From Actinomadura fibrosa (GTDB lineage Bacteria; Actinomycetota; Actinomycetes; Streptosporangiales; Streptosporangiaceae): a DNA stretch of 50,569 bases. Positions 25,263 to 33,691 of the stretch are shown here, piece by piece (position 1 is the stretch's first letter; every line of letters begins with the position of its first letter). The stretch is taken from positions 1 through 50,569 of the forward strand of contig NZ_CAACUY010000050.1 in the NCBI RefSeq assembly GCF_900659615.1, in the 5' to 3' direction. The notes under the pieces are model-generated. The model was not told the DNA's origin. It searched no databases and worked only from the letters and a program-made list of their open reading frames with translations. Both the position numbers and the translations under genes were made by a program.

Positions 25263-25936
25263 GGACGGGGACTGTCAGGCAGGTCCTCGGCGAGTACCTG
25301 CCAGAAGGCCGTCTCGTAGGCGTGCAGGAGACGTGCGGCGCAGGCGATCTCCGTGGGATCCTCGCCTGCGGCGAGTCCGGCGGCGATGACGGCGAGAGCC
25401 TGCTCCTCAAAGCCCGGGGGCGAGCTAGCGAAGAAGGTGAAGAAGCCCACGGCCTTGTCGTCGAAGCCGTAGTGGAGCCGTAGGGCCGCAGCCGTACGTG
25501 AGCAGTAGGCGCCCCACTCCTCCAGGTTGGCGAGCATCGCCAAGGCGACCTCGGCGGCCGAGCCGAAGGCCGCCCTCTGCGCCAGGTACGCCGGATAGGC
25601 CTGGGCGAAGGGCTGCGGCTCGTAGGCTTTGAGATTCTTCTCACTTTCGCCGAGGGCCGCGGCGAAGTCGTCCAGTAGCGTCAGCGCCTGTCCCTCACCC
25701 TGCGCGAGGGACAGGAAGAGGTCACCCGAGGGCGGATCAGGAAAACGGGCGGCCAACAGGGCGAAACTGCGCCGATCGCTACGGACGATCCGATACTCCT
25801 CTGCAGCCAGCCAGGCCAGGCGTTCCCGGGGCAAGTCACCCGTCTCCAGCAGGTCGAGGAACCGGTTGCCCGTGGCCGCGGCCGCGATCTCCGTGCGGGC
25901 GCGCGCGACGAGCTCGGCGGCGATGTGGTCGCTCAT
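25259..25936 (-). CDS. TenA/THI-4-like (haem-oxygenase-fold) protein
   Basis: About 225 residues, all helical, of the TENA/THI-4/PqqC fold, with AAEEYRIVRSDRRSF, LAQGEGQALTLL, LEEWGAYC and the C-terminal LLHAYETAFWQVLAEDL. TenA enzymes hydrolyse thiamin degradation products, but many family members lack that activity. The nucleophilic Cys expected in thiaminase II is not clearly placed here, and no thiamin genes are adjacent. I therefore leave the function open. I start at the ATG at 25936, although GGAGG is very close; an in-frame GTG lies at 25945. It is divergent from citrate synthase and convergent with the kinase. Confidence 0.65.
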   Translation of the reverse strand: MSDHIAAELVARARTEIAAAATGNRFLDLLETGDLPRERLAWLAAEEYRIVRSDRRSFALLAARFPDPPSGDLFLSLAQGEGQALTLLDDFAAALGESEKNLKAYEPQPFAQAYPAYLAQRAAFGSAAEVALAMLANLEEWGAYCSRTAAALRLHYGFDDKAVGFFTFFASSPPGFEEQALAVIAAGLAAGEDPTEIACAARLLHAYETAFWQVLAEDLPDSPRP

Positions 25937-25987
25937 GGCCTCCACCGGAGTACTTCACCGCGGGTCCCGTCAACGAACCTGCCCGGA

Positions 25988-26015
25988 TTGGCCCATGTGA
26001 TCACCTGGATACGAT
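25988..26015 (+). promoter_or_regulatory. Likely promoter of the citrate synthase gene
   Basis: TTGGCC (25988-25993), a 16-bp spacer and TACGAT (26010-26015) form a housekeeping-type promoter about 50 bases upstream of the ATG at 26066. Confidence 0.5.
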
Positions 26016-26065
26016 GAAAGCCGGAACGTCTACGCAGGTGTGGACGGAGTTGGGAGCGAGCGAGT

Positions 26066-27349
26066 ATGTCGGATTTCGAGCTCAACCACGCGGGCGGCCG
26101 GATGCCCCTCGAGGTGACGGCGGCGACGGAGGGCCCGTCCGGACTGGGCGTAGGCACTCTCCTGAAGGAGACGGGGCACGTCACCCTCGACCCCGGTTTC
26201 ACCAACACCGCGTCCACCACGTCGGCGATCACCTACATCGACGGCGAGGCGGGCATCCTGCGCTACCGCGGCTACCCCATCGAGGAGCTGGCCGAGAAGT
26301 CGTCCTTCCTCGAGGTCGCCTACCTCCTGATCTACGGTGAGCTGCCGGAGACCGACCAGCTCCAGGAGTTCACCGACAGCGTCCGCATCCACACGCTGCT
26401 GGACGAGAAGTTCCGCGCGTTCTTCTCCGCCTTCCCGCGCCGCGCGCACCCGATGGCGGTCCTGTCCTCGGCGGTCAGCGCGCTGTCGACCTTCTACCAG
26501 GACAGCCTGGACCCGTTCGACCCCGAGCAGGTCGACCTGTCCAGCATCCGCCTCATCGCCAAACTGCCGACGATCGCCGCGTACGCGTACAAGACGTCCA
26601 TCGGCCAGCCTCTCCTCTACCCGGACAACTCCCTCGGGTACGTGGAGAACTTCCTCCGCATGACCTTCGGTCTGCCCACGCAGCCGTACGAGATCGACCC
26701 CGAGATCGTACGGGTGCTGGACATGCTGTTCGTCCTCCACGCCGACCACGAGCAGAACTGCTCCACCTCGACCGTGCGCCTCGTGGGCTCCAGCCAGGCG
26801 AACCTGTTCTCCTCGGTCTCCGCAGGGGTCGACGCCCTGTTCGGTCCCCTGCACGGAGGCGCCAACCAGGCCGTCCTGGAGATGCTGGAGCGCATCCACG
26901 AGAACGGTGACGACATCGACTCGTTCGTGCGGCGCGTCAAGAACAAGGAGCCCGGCGTCAAGCTCATGGGCTTCGGCCACCGCGTCTACCGCAACTACGA
27001 CCCGCGTGCGGCGGTCGTCAAGAAGGCCACGGGCAAGGTCCTGGAGGCGCTCGGCAAGTCCGACCCCCTTCTGGACCTGGCGATGCGCCTTGAGGAGGTC
27101 GCGCTGAGCGACGACTACTTCGTCGAGCGGAAGCTCTACCCGAACGTCGACTTCTACACCGGCGTCATCTACAAGGCGATGGGCTTCCCGACCAACGCGT
27201 TCACGGTCCTGTTCGCGCTCGGCCGGCTCCCCGGCTGGATCGCCCAGTGGCGCGAGATGATGAACGACAGCTCCACCAAGATCGGCCGTCCGCGCCAGGT
27301 GTACGTGGGCCCGGCCGAGCGCCACTACACCGACATCAACGCCCGCTGA
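26066..27349 (+). CDS. gltA: Citrate synthase
   Basis: A 427-residue type II (hexameric, GltA-like) citrate synthase that condenses acetyl-CoA and oxaloacetate at the entry to the TCA cycle. Key residues fall almost at E. coli numbering: His228 in HADHEQNCSTST, His263 in PLHGGANQAV, His305 in GFGHRVY, Arg314 in YDPRA and Asp362 in NVDFYTG. The N-terminal ~60-residue beta domain characteristic of type II enzymes is present. Length and motifs are complete. It is transcribed alone, with its own promoter and a strong hairpin after the stop. This is a core metabolic gene and marks the segment as chromosomal. Confidence 0.97.
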   Translation: MSDFELNHAGGRMPLEVTAATEGPSGLGVGTLLKETGHVTLDPGFTNTASTTSAITYIDGEAGILRYRGYPIEELAEKSSFLEVAYLLIYGELPETDQLQEFTDSVRIHTLLDEKFRAFFSAFPRRAHPMAVLSSAVSALSTFYQDSLDPFDPEQVDLSSIRLIAKLPTIAAYAYKTSIGQPLLYPDNSLGYVENFLRMTFGLPTQPYEIDPEIVRVLDMLFVLHADHEQNCSTSTVRLVGSSQANLFSSVSAGVDALFGPLHGGANQAVLEMLERIHENGDDIDSFVRRVKNKEPGVKLMGFGHRVYRNYDPRAAVVKKATGKVLEALGKSDPLLDLAMRLEEVALSDDYFVERKLYPNVDFYTGVIYKAMGFPTNAFTVLFALGRLPGWIAQWREMMNDSSTKIGRPRQVYVGPAERHYTDINAR

Positions 27350-27360
27350 TCGGCACTCTC

Positions 27361-27384
27361 GTCCACGACAACGGCGTCGTGGAC
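27361..27384 (+). terminator. Hairpin terminator of gltA
   Basis: A perfect 9-bp stem, GTCCACGAC and GTCGTGGAC, with a 6-base loop starts 11 bases after the citrate synthase stop codon. Confidence 0.75.
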
Positions 27385-27592
27385 ACCGCCGCGGCCCCGC
27401 CAGTCGAGTAGACAGCGAGAGGGCCGCCCCGTCGCCCTGACGGTTCCGTGCGCAGCGGACGGGCCCCATCCCGTCCGCGCGCACCGTCTCCGGATCTCCT
27501 ACGGGAATCCACGTCCTGTCGCGGATCGCCTCGCAAGACCGCTCGGGTTAGCCTGAAGCCGCGACGCTCCCAGCGGAAGGCGATCCGGGACG

Positions 27593-28816
27593 ATGGATGC
27601 CCTTGTCGAAACGCAACTGTCGGACCTGGACTTCTGGGCGAAGCCACAGGCGGAACGCGACGACCTGTTCGCAGCGCTCCGGGCGACGCAGGGACCGGTC
27701 TACTGTCCCCTGCCGGACGCCCCGGGCTTCTACGCGCTCACCAGATACGACCAGGTCACCGAGGCGAGCCGCCGTCCCGAGGTGTTCAGTTCCCAGCCGA
27801 CGTCGGTGAGTCTGATCGATCCACCGCCGCAAATCGTGGAGTACTCCGGCTCCATGATCAGCCTTGACGATCCACGGCACGCCAGGCTCCGCAGGATCGT
27901 CTCCCGTTCGTTCACGCCGCGGATGATCCAGCGGTTCACGGGCGACGTGAGCGTCCTCGCGCGCCGGATCGTGGACGACCTCGCCGCACAGGGTCCCTGC
28001 GACTTCGTCGAGCACGTCGCCATGCCCATGCCGCTGCGGATCATCTGCTCCATGATGGGCATCCCCGACTCCGCCTACGACGAGGTCATCGACGCCACGA
28101 ACGCGATCCTGGCCATCGGAGACCCGGACTACGTCGGCCCGGACGGCAAGGACCGCTCCACGACTCTGAGCGAGAAGTTCTCCTACTTGCACGCCCTCAT
28201 GAGCGATCTCAGCCGCATGCGCCGCGAGCGTCCCGCCGACGACCTCGTGACCGCTCTGACGCACGCCAACGTGGACGGTGAGGCCCTCACCGACCTGGAG
28301 CTGGCGCGCTTCTTCTCGCTCCTCGTGGTGGCGGGCAACGAGACCACCCGAAACGCGCTCTCGCACGCCCTCGCCCTCCTCACGGCCCATCCCGATCAGC
28401 GAGCCCTGCTCCTCGCGGACGTCGAAAAGCACCTCCCCGACACGGTCGAGGAGATCGTCCGTTACGCCACCCCGGTGACGTGGATGCGCCGCACACTCAA
28501 GTGCGACTACGAGTTGCTTGGCCACGTCTACCGCTCAGGCGAACGTGTGATCCTCTACTACAACTCGGCCAACCGGGACGAAGCCGTGTTCAAGGACCCG
28601 CACGCCTTCGACATCACCCGCTCCCCCAATCCGCACATCGGTTTCGGGGCACCGGGCCCGCACTTCTGCCTCGGCGCCCACCTGGCCAGACGAGAGGTCA
28701 CGGTGTTGCTCCGCGAGCTGTACACGCGCCTCCCCGACCTCCATGCCTCGGCTCCGCCCGTCCGGCAGCGCACCAGCTTCATCAACGGGATCAAGTCCCT
28801 GCCGTGCGCTTTCTGA
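27593..28816 (+). CDS. Cytochrome P450
   Basis: A 407-residue bacterial class I P450 with the I-helix oxygen-activation motif AGNETTRN (247-254) and the K-helix EEIVR (ExxR at 287-290). The haem-binding loop is FGAPGPHFCLGAHLARRE, with the axial Cys359. The sequence around FITLL-equivalents and WMRRTLKCD resembles the actinobacterial CYP124/125/142-like and linalool-hydroxylase-like group, which often oxidise branched or terpenoid/steroid chains. That sub-assignment is inference. No ferredoxin or ferredoxin reductase gene is adjacent, so electrons must come from elsewhere. It is the upstream neighbour, by 190 bases, of the second Cys/His-cluster paralogue. Confidence 0.93.
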   Translation: MDALVETQLSDLDFWAKPQAERDDLFAALRATQGPVYCPLPDAPGFYALTRYDQVTEASRRPEVFSSQPTSVSLIDPPPQIVEYSGSMISLDDPRHARLRRIVSRSFTPRMIQRFTGDVSVLARRIVDDLAAQGPCDFVEHVAMPMPLRIICSMMGIPDSAYDEVIDATNAILAIGDPDYVGPDGKDRSTTLSEKFSYLHALMSDLSRMRRERPADDLVTALTHANVDGEALTDLELARFFSLLVVAGNETTRNALSHALALLTAHPDQRALLLADVEKHLPDTVEEIVRYATPVTWMRRTLKCDYELLGHVYRSGERVILYYNSANRDEAVFKDPHAFDITRSPNPHIGFGAPGPHFCLGAHLARREVTVLLRELYTRLPDLHASAPPVRQRTSFINGIKSLPCAF

Positions 28817-29006
28817 TGGACGCCGGTGATCTCAGACACCATCCTGCGCGAACCATTCAGACATTTCGCGATTAAGCGGATTTGTGCCCCATCTCCGATC
28901 TCCTCGGCCCTGGTTTTCCACAGAATCGCGTTCCACTTCCGGCGGTTCGCCGGTTCCTCGAGGCTGGACAGCACACGCCGCCCGCCGGGAATTCGAGGAG
29001 ACCGCA

Positions 29007-29912
29007 ATGGCCATCACCATCAACGTGCCCAAGAAGATCACCACGGGTTTCGTCGTCGCCACCGACCACGTCCCGGACGAAGTCTCCATCGCGATCCGCC
29101 AGCGGTTCTCCGGCGGCGACGCCCTGGAGATCGCGGAACGCCTCGGCACAGCACGCCTTGAAGTGGCGGAGCATCGCGCCGAAGACTCGCCGTGGGACCT
29201 CAGCCAGGTCACCGGCCACGACATCGACGACATCGAACGCGCACGCCATGCCGACCGCCACATCGGCGTGACGTCCACCCTGCCGGTCAGCGATCTCCCC
29301 ACGGGCGTCCATCTGGCACGCGCCACCGCCAAGGCGATCGCCGAGTCCGTCTGCGGCGTGCCCGTGGACCTCGACCTCGACCAGGTGCTCCCGGCCATAC
29401 CTCGCGAACGCGATAGCGGGTTCGTCCTCGCGGACGACTGGCTCGGCACCTCGCTGCCGCCCTACCGAAACGCCGGCCGATGCACCGCAGCCGACGACGA
29501 CGTCGACGGCTGTTCGTGCGTCGAACTCGTGACCAGAGGCCTGCGTCGCTTCGGGCTGCCGGAGCTGGAACTGGTCGATGTGGGCTGCGCCCATGACCTC
29601 GCGGCGCTCAACGTCCTCCGTGCCACCGCCCAGCGCCTACTCCCCCTCGGCAAGCACGCCGGCGAGCACGTCCTTCCGTCCGAGTACTCACTCGCCGGGG
29701 AGGACTTCGCTGCCTTCTGGGGCGGGACAGAACCGGCATGGGATGACGGCCCCGTCCCCGTCCGCCTGAGCGAGGCTGCGGATGACCGTCTGCGCATCCG
29801 ACCGCCGGATGACTTCCCCGGCACACTGAACGAATGGCTGTGGGACGAACTACCTCCCGTCCTACACGAGATGCTCAGCTACGACCCCGACGAGACACCA
29901 CGCCCTGACTGA
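29007..29912 (+). CDS. Protein of unknown function, Cys/His-cluster family (copy 2)
   Basis: A 301-residue paralogue of the protein at 11209-12171. Shared features are FVLADDWLG (139-147), LPPYRNAGRCTA, GCSCVELVTRGLRRFGLPEL, VGCAHDLAALNVLR and the C-terminal PDDFPGTLNEWLW. The conserved Cys159, Cys169, Cys171, Cys194 and His196 could form a metal site. The N-terminal third (TGFVVATDHVPDEVSIAIRQ) is also alignable but less conserved. Compared with copy 1, the loop between the first and second Cys is shorter and rich in Asp. GAGGAG precedes the ATG at 29007. It follows a P450 gene on the same strand. The product is soluble and unrecognised. Confidence 0.78.
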   Translation: MAITINVPKKITTGFVVATDHVPDEVSIAIRQRFSGGDALEIAERLGTARLEVAEHRAEDSPWDLSQVTGHDIDDIERARHADRHIGVTSTLPVSDLPTGVHLARATAKAIAESVCGVPVDLDLDQVLPAIPRERDSGFVLADDWLGTSLPPYRNAGRCTAADDDVDGCSCVELVTRGLRRFGLPELELVDVGCAHDLAALNVLRATAQRLLPLGKHAGEHVLPSEYSLAGEDFAAFWGGTEPAWDDGPVPVRLSEAADDRLRIRPPDDFPGTLNEWLWDELPPVLHEMLSYDPDETPRPD

Positions 29913-30120
29913 AACGCTCACCGGCGACCACCAGCACACTGCCACCACTCTGTCGTAGATGCAGCAACGCGAGCGGGGCAGCGCGTACCGGGAGCGCACA
30001 CCGACAGGCCGCAAGATGCCGAACTTGGGCGCCGGCGCTGGGTGGCAGACCACTACGCCACCCAGCAACCGGTGACCAGCACACTGCGACAGAGCAGGCA
30101 TCGCCGAGCTGTCCGCACCG

Positions 30121-30900
30121 ATGATGCACGCCGAGTTGGAGGGCTGGCTCCAGGTGGCCCGCGCCGGCTCCGCCACCGCGCCCTGGGTACGGCCGCGTAG
30201 CGACATCGTGGTGGGTTACCTCCTGCCCGGGGCGCTGCCCGCACTGCGCCGATGGGCGTTCTCACACCAGTCGCGACGGAAGATCGGCCGCGACGAGGTG
30301 CTGGCGGCGCTGCCTGCCCAGGCGCGGGTCGATCTTCCGCGTGCGCAGGGCTCGCAAGCTGGTGTTCGCCAACCCCACCGCCCGGCTCGACGTTCCCACG
30401 TCCGACGAACAGGTCCCCGCTCCGGTCGACTTGGAGGTGCTGCGCGCCGCGCTGGACTTCGACAATCCGGCCGAGGCGCCGATCACCGCGTTGCTAGCCT
30501 TCCACGCGGTGCGCATCGGCCAGCTGACCGTCATCTGCCTGGACGACACCTGGGACGGACGGCTGCTCGTCGGCGACCAGGTGATCCCGCTGGTCGAGCC
30601 GGTCCGCCACCGGCTCGGTCACCTACCTGGATCATCGCATCCGAACGTGGCCGACCTTGGTCACCCCTACCTGTTCCTGCACACCCGTAACTGGGGAACC
30701 ACCCGGCACGTGACCGCGTGGTGGGTCCGGTATCAGCTGCGTCTGCCCGGCCAGCTCATCCGCCGCGACCAGAATCTCGACGAGGCTGTCGCCACTGGCG
30801 GCGGCATCCTCGCCCTGTACGACCTGTCTGGCCTGTCGATCGCGGGCGCCTACCGCTACACCAGCGTCATGGGCGTCGCCGAACCCGGCGTCCCCCGGAA
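30121..30900 (+). pseudogene. Broken tyrosine recombinase/integrase-like gene
   Basis: Segments typical of an actinobacterial tyrosine-recombinase-like family appear in different frames. SDIVVGYLLPGALPALRRWA and GRDEVLAALPAQ lie in the first frame. After a frameshift near 30325 come ARKLVFANPTARLD, ALLAFHAVRIGQLTVICLDD and GDQVIPLVEPVRHRLG. The TYLDHRIRTWP piece then needs another frame (about 30620-30655), after which PYLFLHTRN, LDEAVATGGGILALYDLSGL and the end of the domain return. The N-terminal SAM-like domain and the expected catalytic Arg region (HAVRIGQL) are partly present, but the gene cannot make an intact enzyme. It marks an old integration next to the solenoid protein gene. The 208 bases before it hold nothing recognisable. 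Confidence 0.72.
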
Positions 30901-30953
30901 CCGACCATGCCGTCCAGCCGCCCAGCTGCACCATCCCAGGGAGCATCACCGCG

Positions 30954-33194
30954 ATGACCGCACCGCACGTCGGCCCGCAGTTCGCCGAGGAGGAGTTGGG
31001 CACCGCCGAACGACAACTGCTGCACGCCGCCGCCACCGGCACACCCGTCGACCTGCGCATCGGCGATGCCCAACACGACGCTCCCGCCCACGCAACCGCC
31101 TGGGGCGCCGAGCGGACCGTGCGGGCCGGAGTGCTGATCGATCTGCTCACCGGACAACACACCCCCGAGGGCGGCCGGCTGCGGGCGGTGAAGCTGCGTG
31201 GCGCCCGCATCGTCGGCGAACTCGACCTGGAGGAGGCCGAGCTGGCCTGCCCGCTGGTGCTGGCCGACTGCCACATCGAGCAGCCGGTCAACCTGCGCGG
31301 AGCCACCTCGCCCGCGATCCGCCTGCCTGGCTGCCATCTGCCCAGGTTGGCCGCCGACCAGTTGCGGACCACCGGCGATCTCAACCTCGACGGCCTCACC
31401 GCCGAGGGGCCTATCGCCCTGGCAGGTGCCCGCATCGGCGGGAACCTGTCGCTGAAGGCTGCCCACCTGGCCAATCCGGGCGGCCACGCACTGCGGGCCG
31501 AGGCGCTCACCGTCACCGAGAGCATGTGGTGCCGGGACGGCTTCACCTCCATCGGCGAGATTCACATCTCCGGCGCCCGCATCGGTGGACGGCTCTCCAT
31601 GGTCGGCGCGCGGTTGTCCAATCCGGGCGGGCGGGCACTGACCGGCGACGGCCTGACCGTCGAGCAGAGCATGACCTGCCGGGACGGCTTCACCGCCGAA
31701 GGCGAAATACGCCTGCCCAGCGCGCACCTGGGACGACTGTCGCTGGTCGGCGCCCGGTTGTCCAACCCGCGGGGGTACGCCCTCACCGCCGACGGCCTCA
31801 CCATCGAACACGATCTGGATTGCCGGGATCGATTCACCGCCGACGGCGAGGTCCACCTGCGCGGCGCCACGATCGGCGGCACCCTGCACCTGACCCAGGC
31901 CCGGCTCAACGCGCCCGGCGCCGACGCGCTGGCCGCCGCCAGGCTCACGGTCGGCCACGACAGGTTCTGCCGTGACCTGTCCGTTGAAGGCGAGGTACGT
32001 CTGCCCGGTGCCCGCATCAGCGGCCGACTCGACTTGAACCAGGCGCACCTGACCAACCCCGGCGCCACCGCACTGACCGCCGATCGACTCACCGTCGAGG
32101 ACGGCGTGCTGGGCGAGAGACTCACCGCCAACGGGCAAGTACGCCTTCCCAACGCCCACGTCGGCGGGACTCTGGTACTGGCCGGCGCCCACCTCACCAA
32201 CCCCGGCGGCCAGGCGCTGAACGCCGACGGTCTCGCTGCGGACGGCGACGTTCACGCCACCGACGGGTTCACCGCCGAGGGAGAGATCCGACTGGTCGGC
32301 GCCCGCATCGGCGGCCTGCTCTCCTTCGAAGCCGCCACGCTCCTCAACCCAGGCCGACGGGCCCTGTACGCCTTCCGGCTGTCGACCGGTGGCGGTCTGC
32401 ACTGTCGCGCAGGATTCAAGGCAGAAGGAGAACTGCTGCTGGCCGGGGCCCGCATCGACGGATACCTCGACCTGTCCGACTCCACGCTCACCAAGCCGGG
32501 TCGGCAGGCCCTGGATCTCGAGGGCACCACCGCCGTCGCCCTGGTCCTGCTGCCTCGCCACCGCCCCGATGGCGGCGTAAACCTCGCCAACGCCCGCGTC
32601 GAGATCTTCGAGGACGACCCGGCGACCTGGCCCACCTCGATCCACCTGCGAGGATTCACCTACGACAGCCTCGGCCCGCGCAGCGACAAGGCCGATGTCC
32701 GTACTCGGGTGGGTTGGCTGGCCCGCGACCCCGGCGGCTACGCGCCGCAACTGTACGATCAGCTCGCCGCCGCCTACCGGCGCGCCGGAGACGAACAGGC
32801 GGCGGGCAAGGTCGCGATCGCCAAGCAGTGGCGGCGCCGCGCGGTGCTCAACCCGGCGGGCAAGGTGGCGAACTGGCTACTGTATTTGACCGTCGGTTAC
32901 GGCTACCGCACATGGCTGGCCGCCATCTGGCTGGTCGGCCTGCTCGCCCTCGGCACCTGGATCTTCACCGCCGCCTACCCGCACGACCTGACACGCGTCG
33001 ATACGCGCGCTCCGCACTTCAACGCACTCGGCTACACCCTTGATGTGCTGTTGCCGATCGCGGACCTCGGCCAGCAGAAGGCCTGGCGAGCCCACGGCGC
33101 CGCCATGTACTGGTCTTGGGCGTTCACCACGGCCGGGTGGGTGCTCACCACCGCCGTGGTCGCCGGGCTGACCGGCCTCCTCAAACGCGAGTAG
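30954..33194 (+). CDS. Repeat-containing beta-solenoid membrane protein
   Basis: A 746-residue protein dominated by about eight tandem repeats of 47-49 residues between roughly 140 and 545. Each follows the pattern GEIRLxGARIGGxLSL, then GAxLxNPGGxALxADGLTV, then a Cys-containing CRDGFTAEG turn. The alternating short strands predict a right-handed beta-solenoid, related in appearance to bactofilin or pentapeptide-like sheets. After residue about 640 come three hydrophobic segments: LLYLTVGYGYRTW with LAAIWLVGLLALGTWIFTAA, and AMYWSWAFTTAGWVLTTAVV with VAGLTGLL. The solenoid is therefore membrane-anchored at its C-terminus with a short C-terminal KRE. Streptomyces relatives are often labelled membrane-associated oxidoreductase without evidence. 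It lies directly behind a broken integrase. Confidence 0.82.
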   Translation: MTAPHVGPQFAEEELGTAERQLLHAAATGTPVDLRIGDAQHDAPAHATAWGAERTVRAGVLIDLLTGQHTPEGGRLRAVKLRGARIVGELDLEEAELACPLVLADCHIEQPVNLRGATSPAIRLPGCHLPRLAADQLRTTGDLNLDGLTAEGPIALAGARIGGNLSLKAAHLANPGGHALRAEALTVTESMWCRDGFTSIGEIHISGARIGGRLSMVGARLSNPGGRALTGDGLTVEQSMTCRDGFTAEGEIRLPSAHLGRLSLVGARLSNPRGYALTADGLTIEHDLDCRDRFTADGEVHLRGATIGGTLHLTQARLNAPGADALAAARLTVGHDRFCRDLSVEGEVRLPGARISGRLDLNQAHLTNPGATALTADRLTVEDGVLGERLTANGQVRLPNAHVGGTLVLAGAHLTNPGGQALNADGLAADGDVHATDGFTAEGEIRLVGARIGGLLSFEAATLLNPGRRALYAFRLSTGGGLHCRAGFKAEGELLLAGARIDGYLDLSDSTLTKPGRQALDLEGTTAVALVLLPRHRPDGGVNLANARVEIFEDDPATWPTSIHLRGFTYDSLGPRSDKADVRTRVGWLARDPGGYAPQLYDQLAAAYRRAGDEQAAGKVAIAKQWRRRAVLNPAGKVANWLLYLTVGYGYRTWLAAIWLVGLLALGTWIFTAAYPHDLTRVDTRAPHFNALGYTLDVLLPIADLGQQKAWRAHGAAMYWSWAFTTAGWVLTTAVVAGLTGLLKRE

Positions 33195-33239
33195 CCATCG
33201 CCAGCTCGCGTCGACGTCAAGGATCGCGATGCGAGGCCA

Positions 33240-33460
33240 CCATTCCCGACCACCGGGCCACCGGGGGCCGCCGGGCCACCGGGCTGCCGAACCGCCGGAC
33301 CACCGAGCCACCGGACCGCCGGGCCACCGCTCCGCCGGACCGCCCGGCCACCCGGCCACCGAACAACCCGGACCACCGCACCACCGAACCGCCCGGACCA
33401 CCAGACCACCCGGGTGGCCCGGGCACCGGGGCTGCCCGGGCCACCGGGGTCGCCGGTCGC
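33240..33460. repeat. 9-bp-based CCACCGGGC minisatellite
   Basis: About 220 bp of imperfect 9-mers such as CCACCGGGC, CGCCGGACC and CCACCGAAC follow the solenoid gene. Frames through it give collagen-like Gly-Pro-Pro or Arg-Ala-Thr runs, with no start signal, so it is best treated as non-coding. The rest of 33195-33691 (497 bp) has no gene. The last part, from about 33560, is G/T-rich and may hold the promoter of the next gene. Confidence 0.75.
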
Positions 33461-33691
33461 CGAGGGCTTCTGGACTCTTGGGCTCCTGGATCCAGCAGGC
33501 TGCTTGCGGGACGTCCATGCCGGAGTTCGTCTCATTTGCCTCCCGAGATGCCAGAGACTCCGGGGAAGTTGTGCTCAGGGGCGGGTGGTGGTCGTGTGGT
33601 GTGTGCTCCGGGGGCGTGGTTCTGGTGGTGGTTGAGGGAGTGGGGGCGACTCCGGAGTCTTCTTCGCTGGTGGCCGTTAGGGTCGTCTGGC

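Noticed and set aside
25259..25936. Naming the TenA-like gene as thiaminase II
   Set aside because: The diagnostic catalytic cysteine cannot be placed with confidence and no thiamin genes are nearby.
30867..32750. A 627-codon antisense frame opposite the solenoid gene
   Set aside because: It mirrors the repeat periodicity of the sense gene and has no ribosome binding site; it is a by-product of GC-rich codon usage.
33116..33691. Collagen-like Gly-Pro-Pro / Arg-Ala-Thr frame through the minisatellite, continuous with the MazG-like gene
   Set aside because: Other frames give equally regular peptides and no start signal exists before the repeat. The ATG at 33692 accounts for all conserved sequence.
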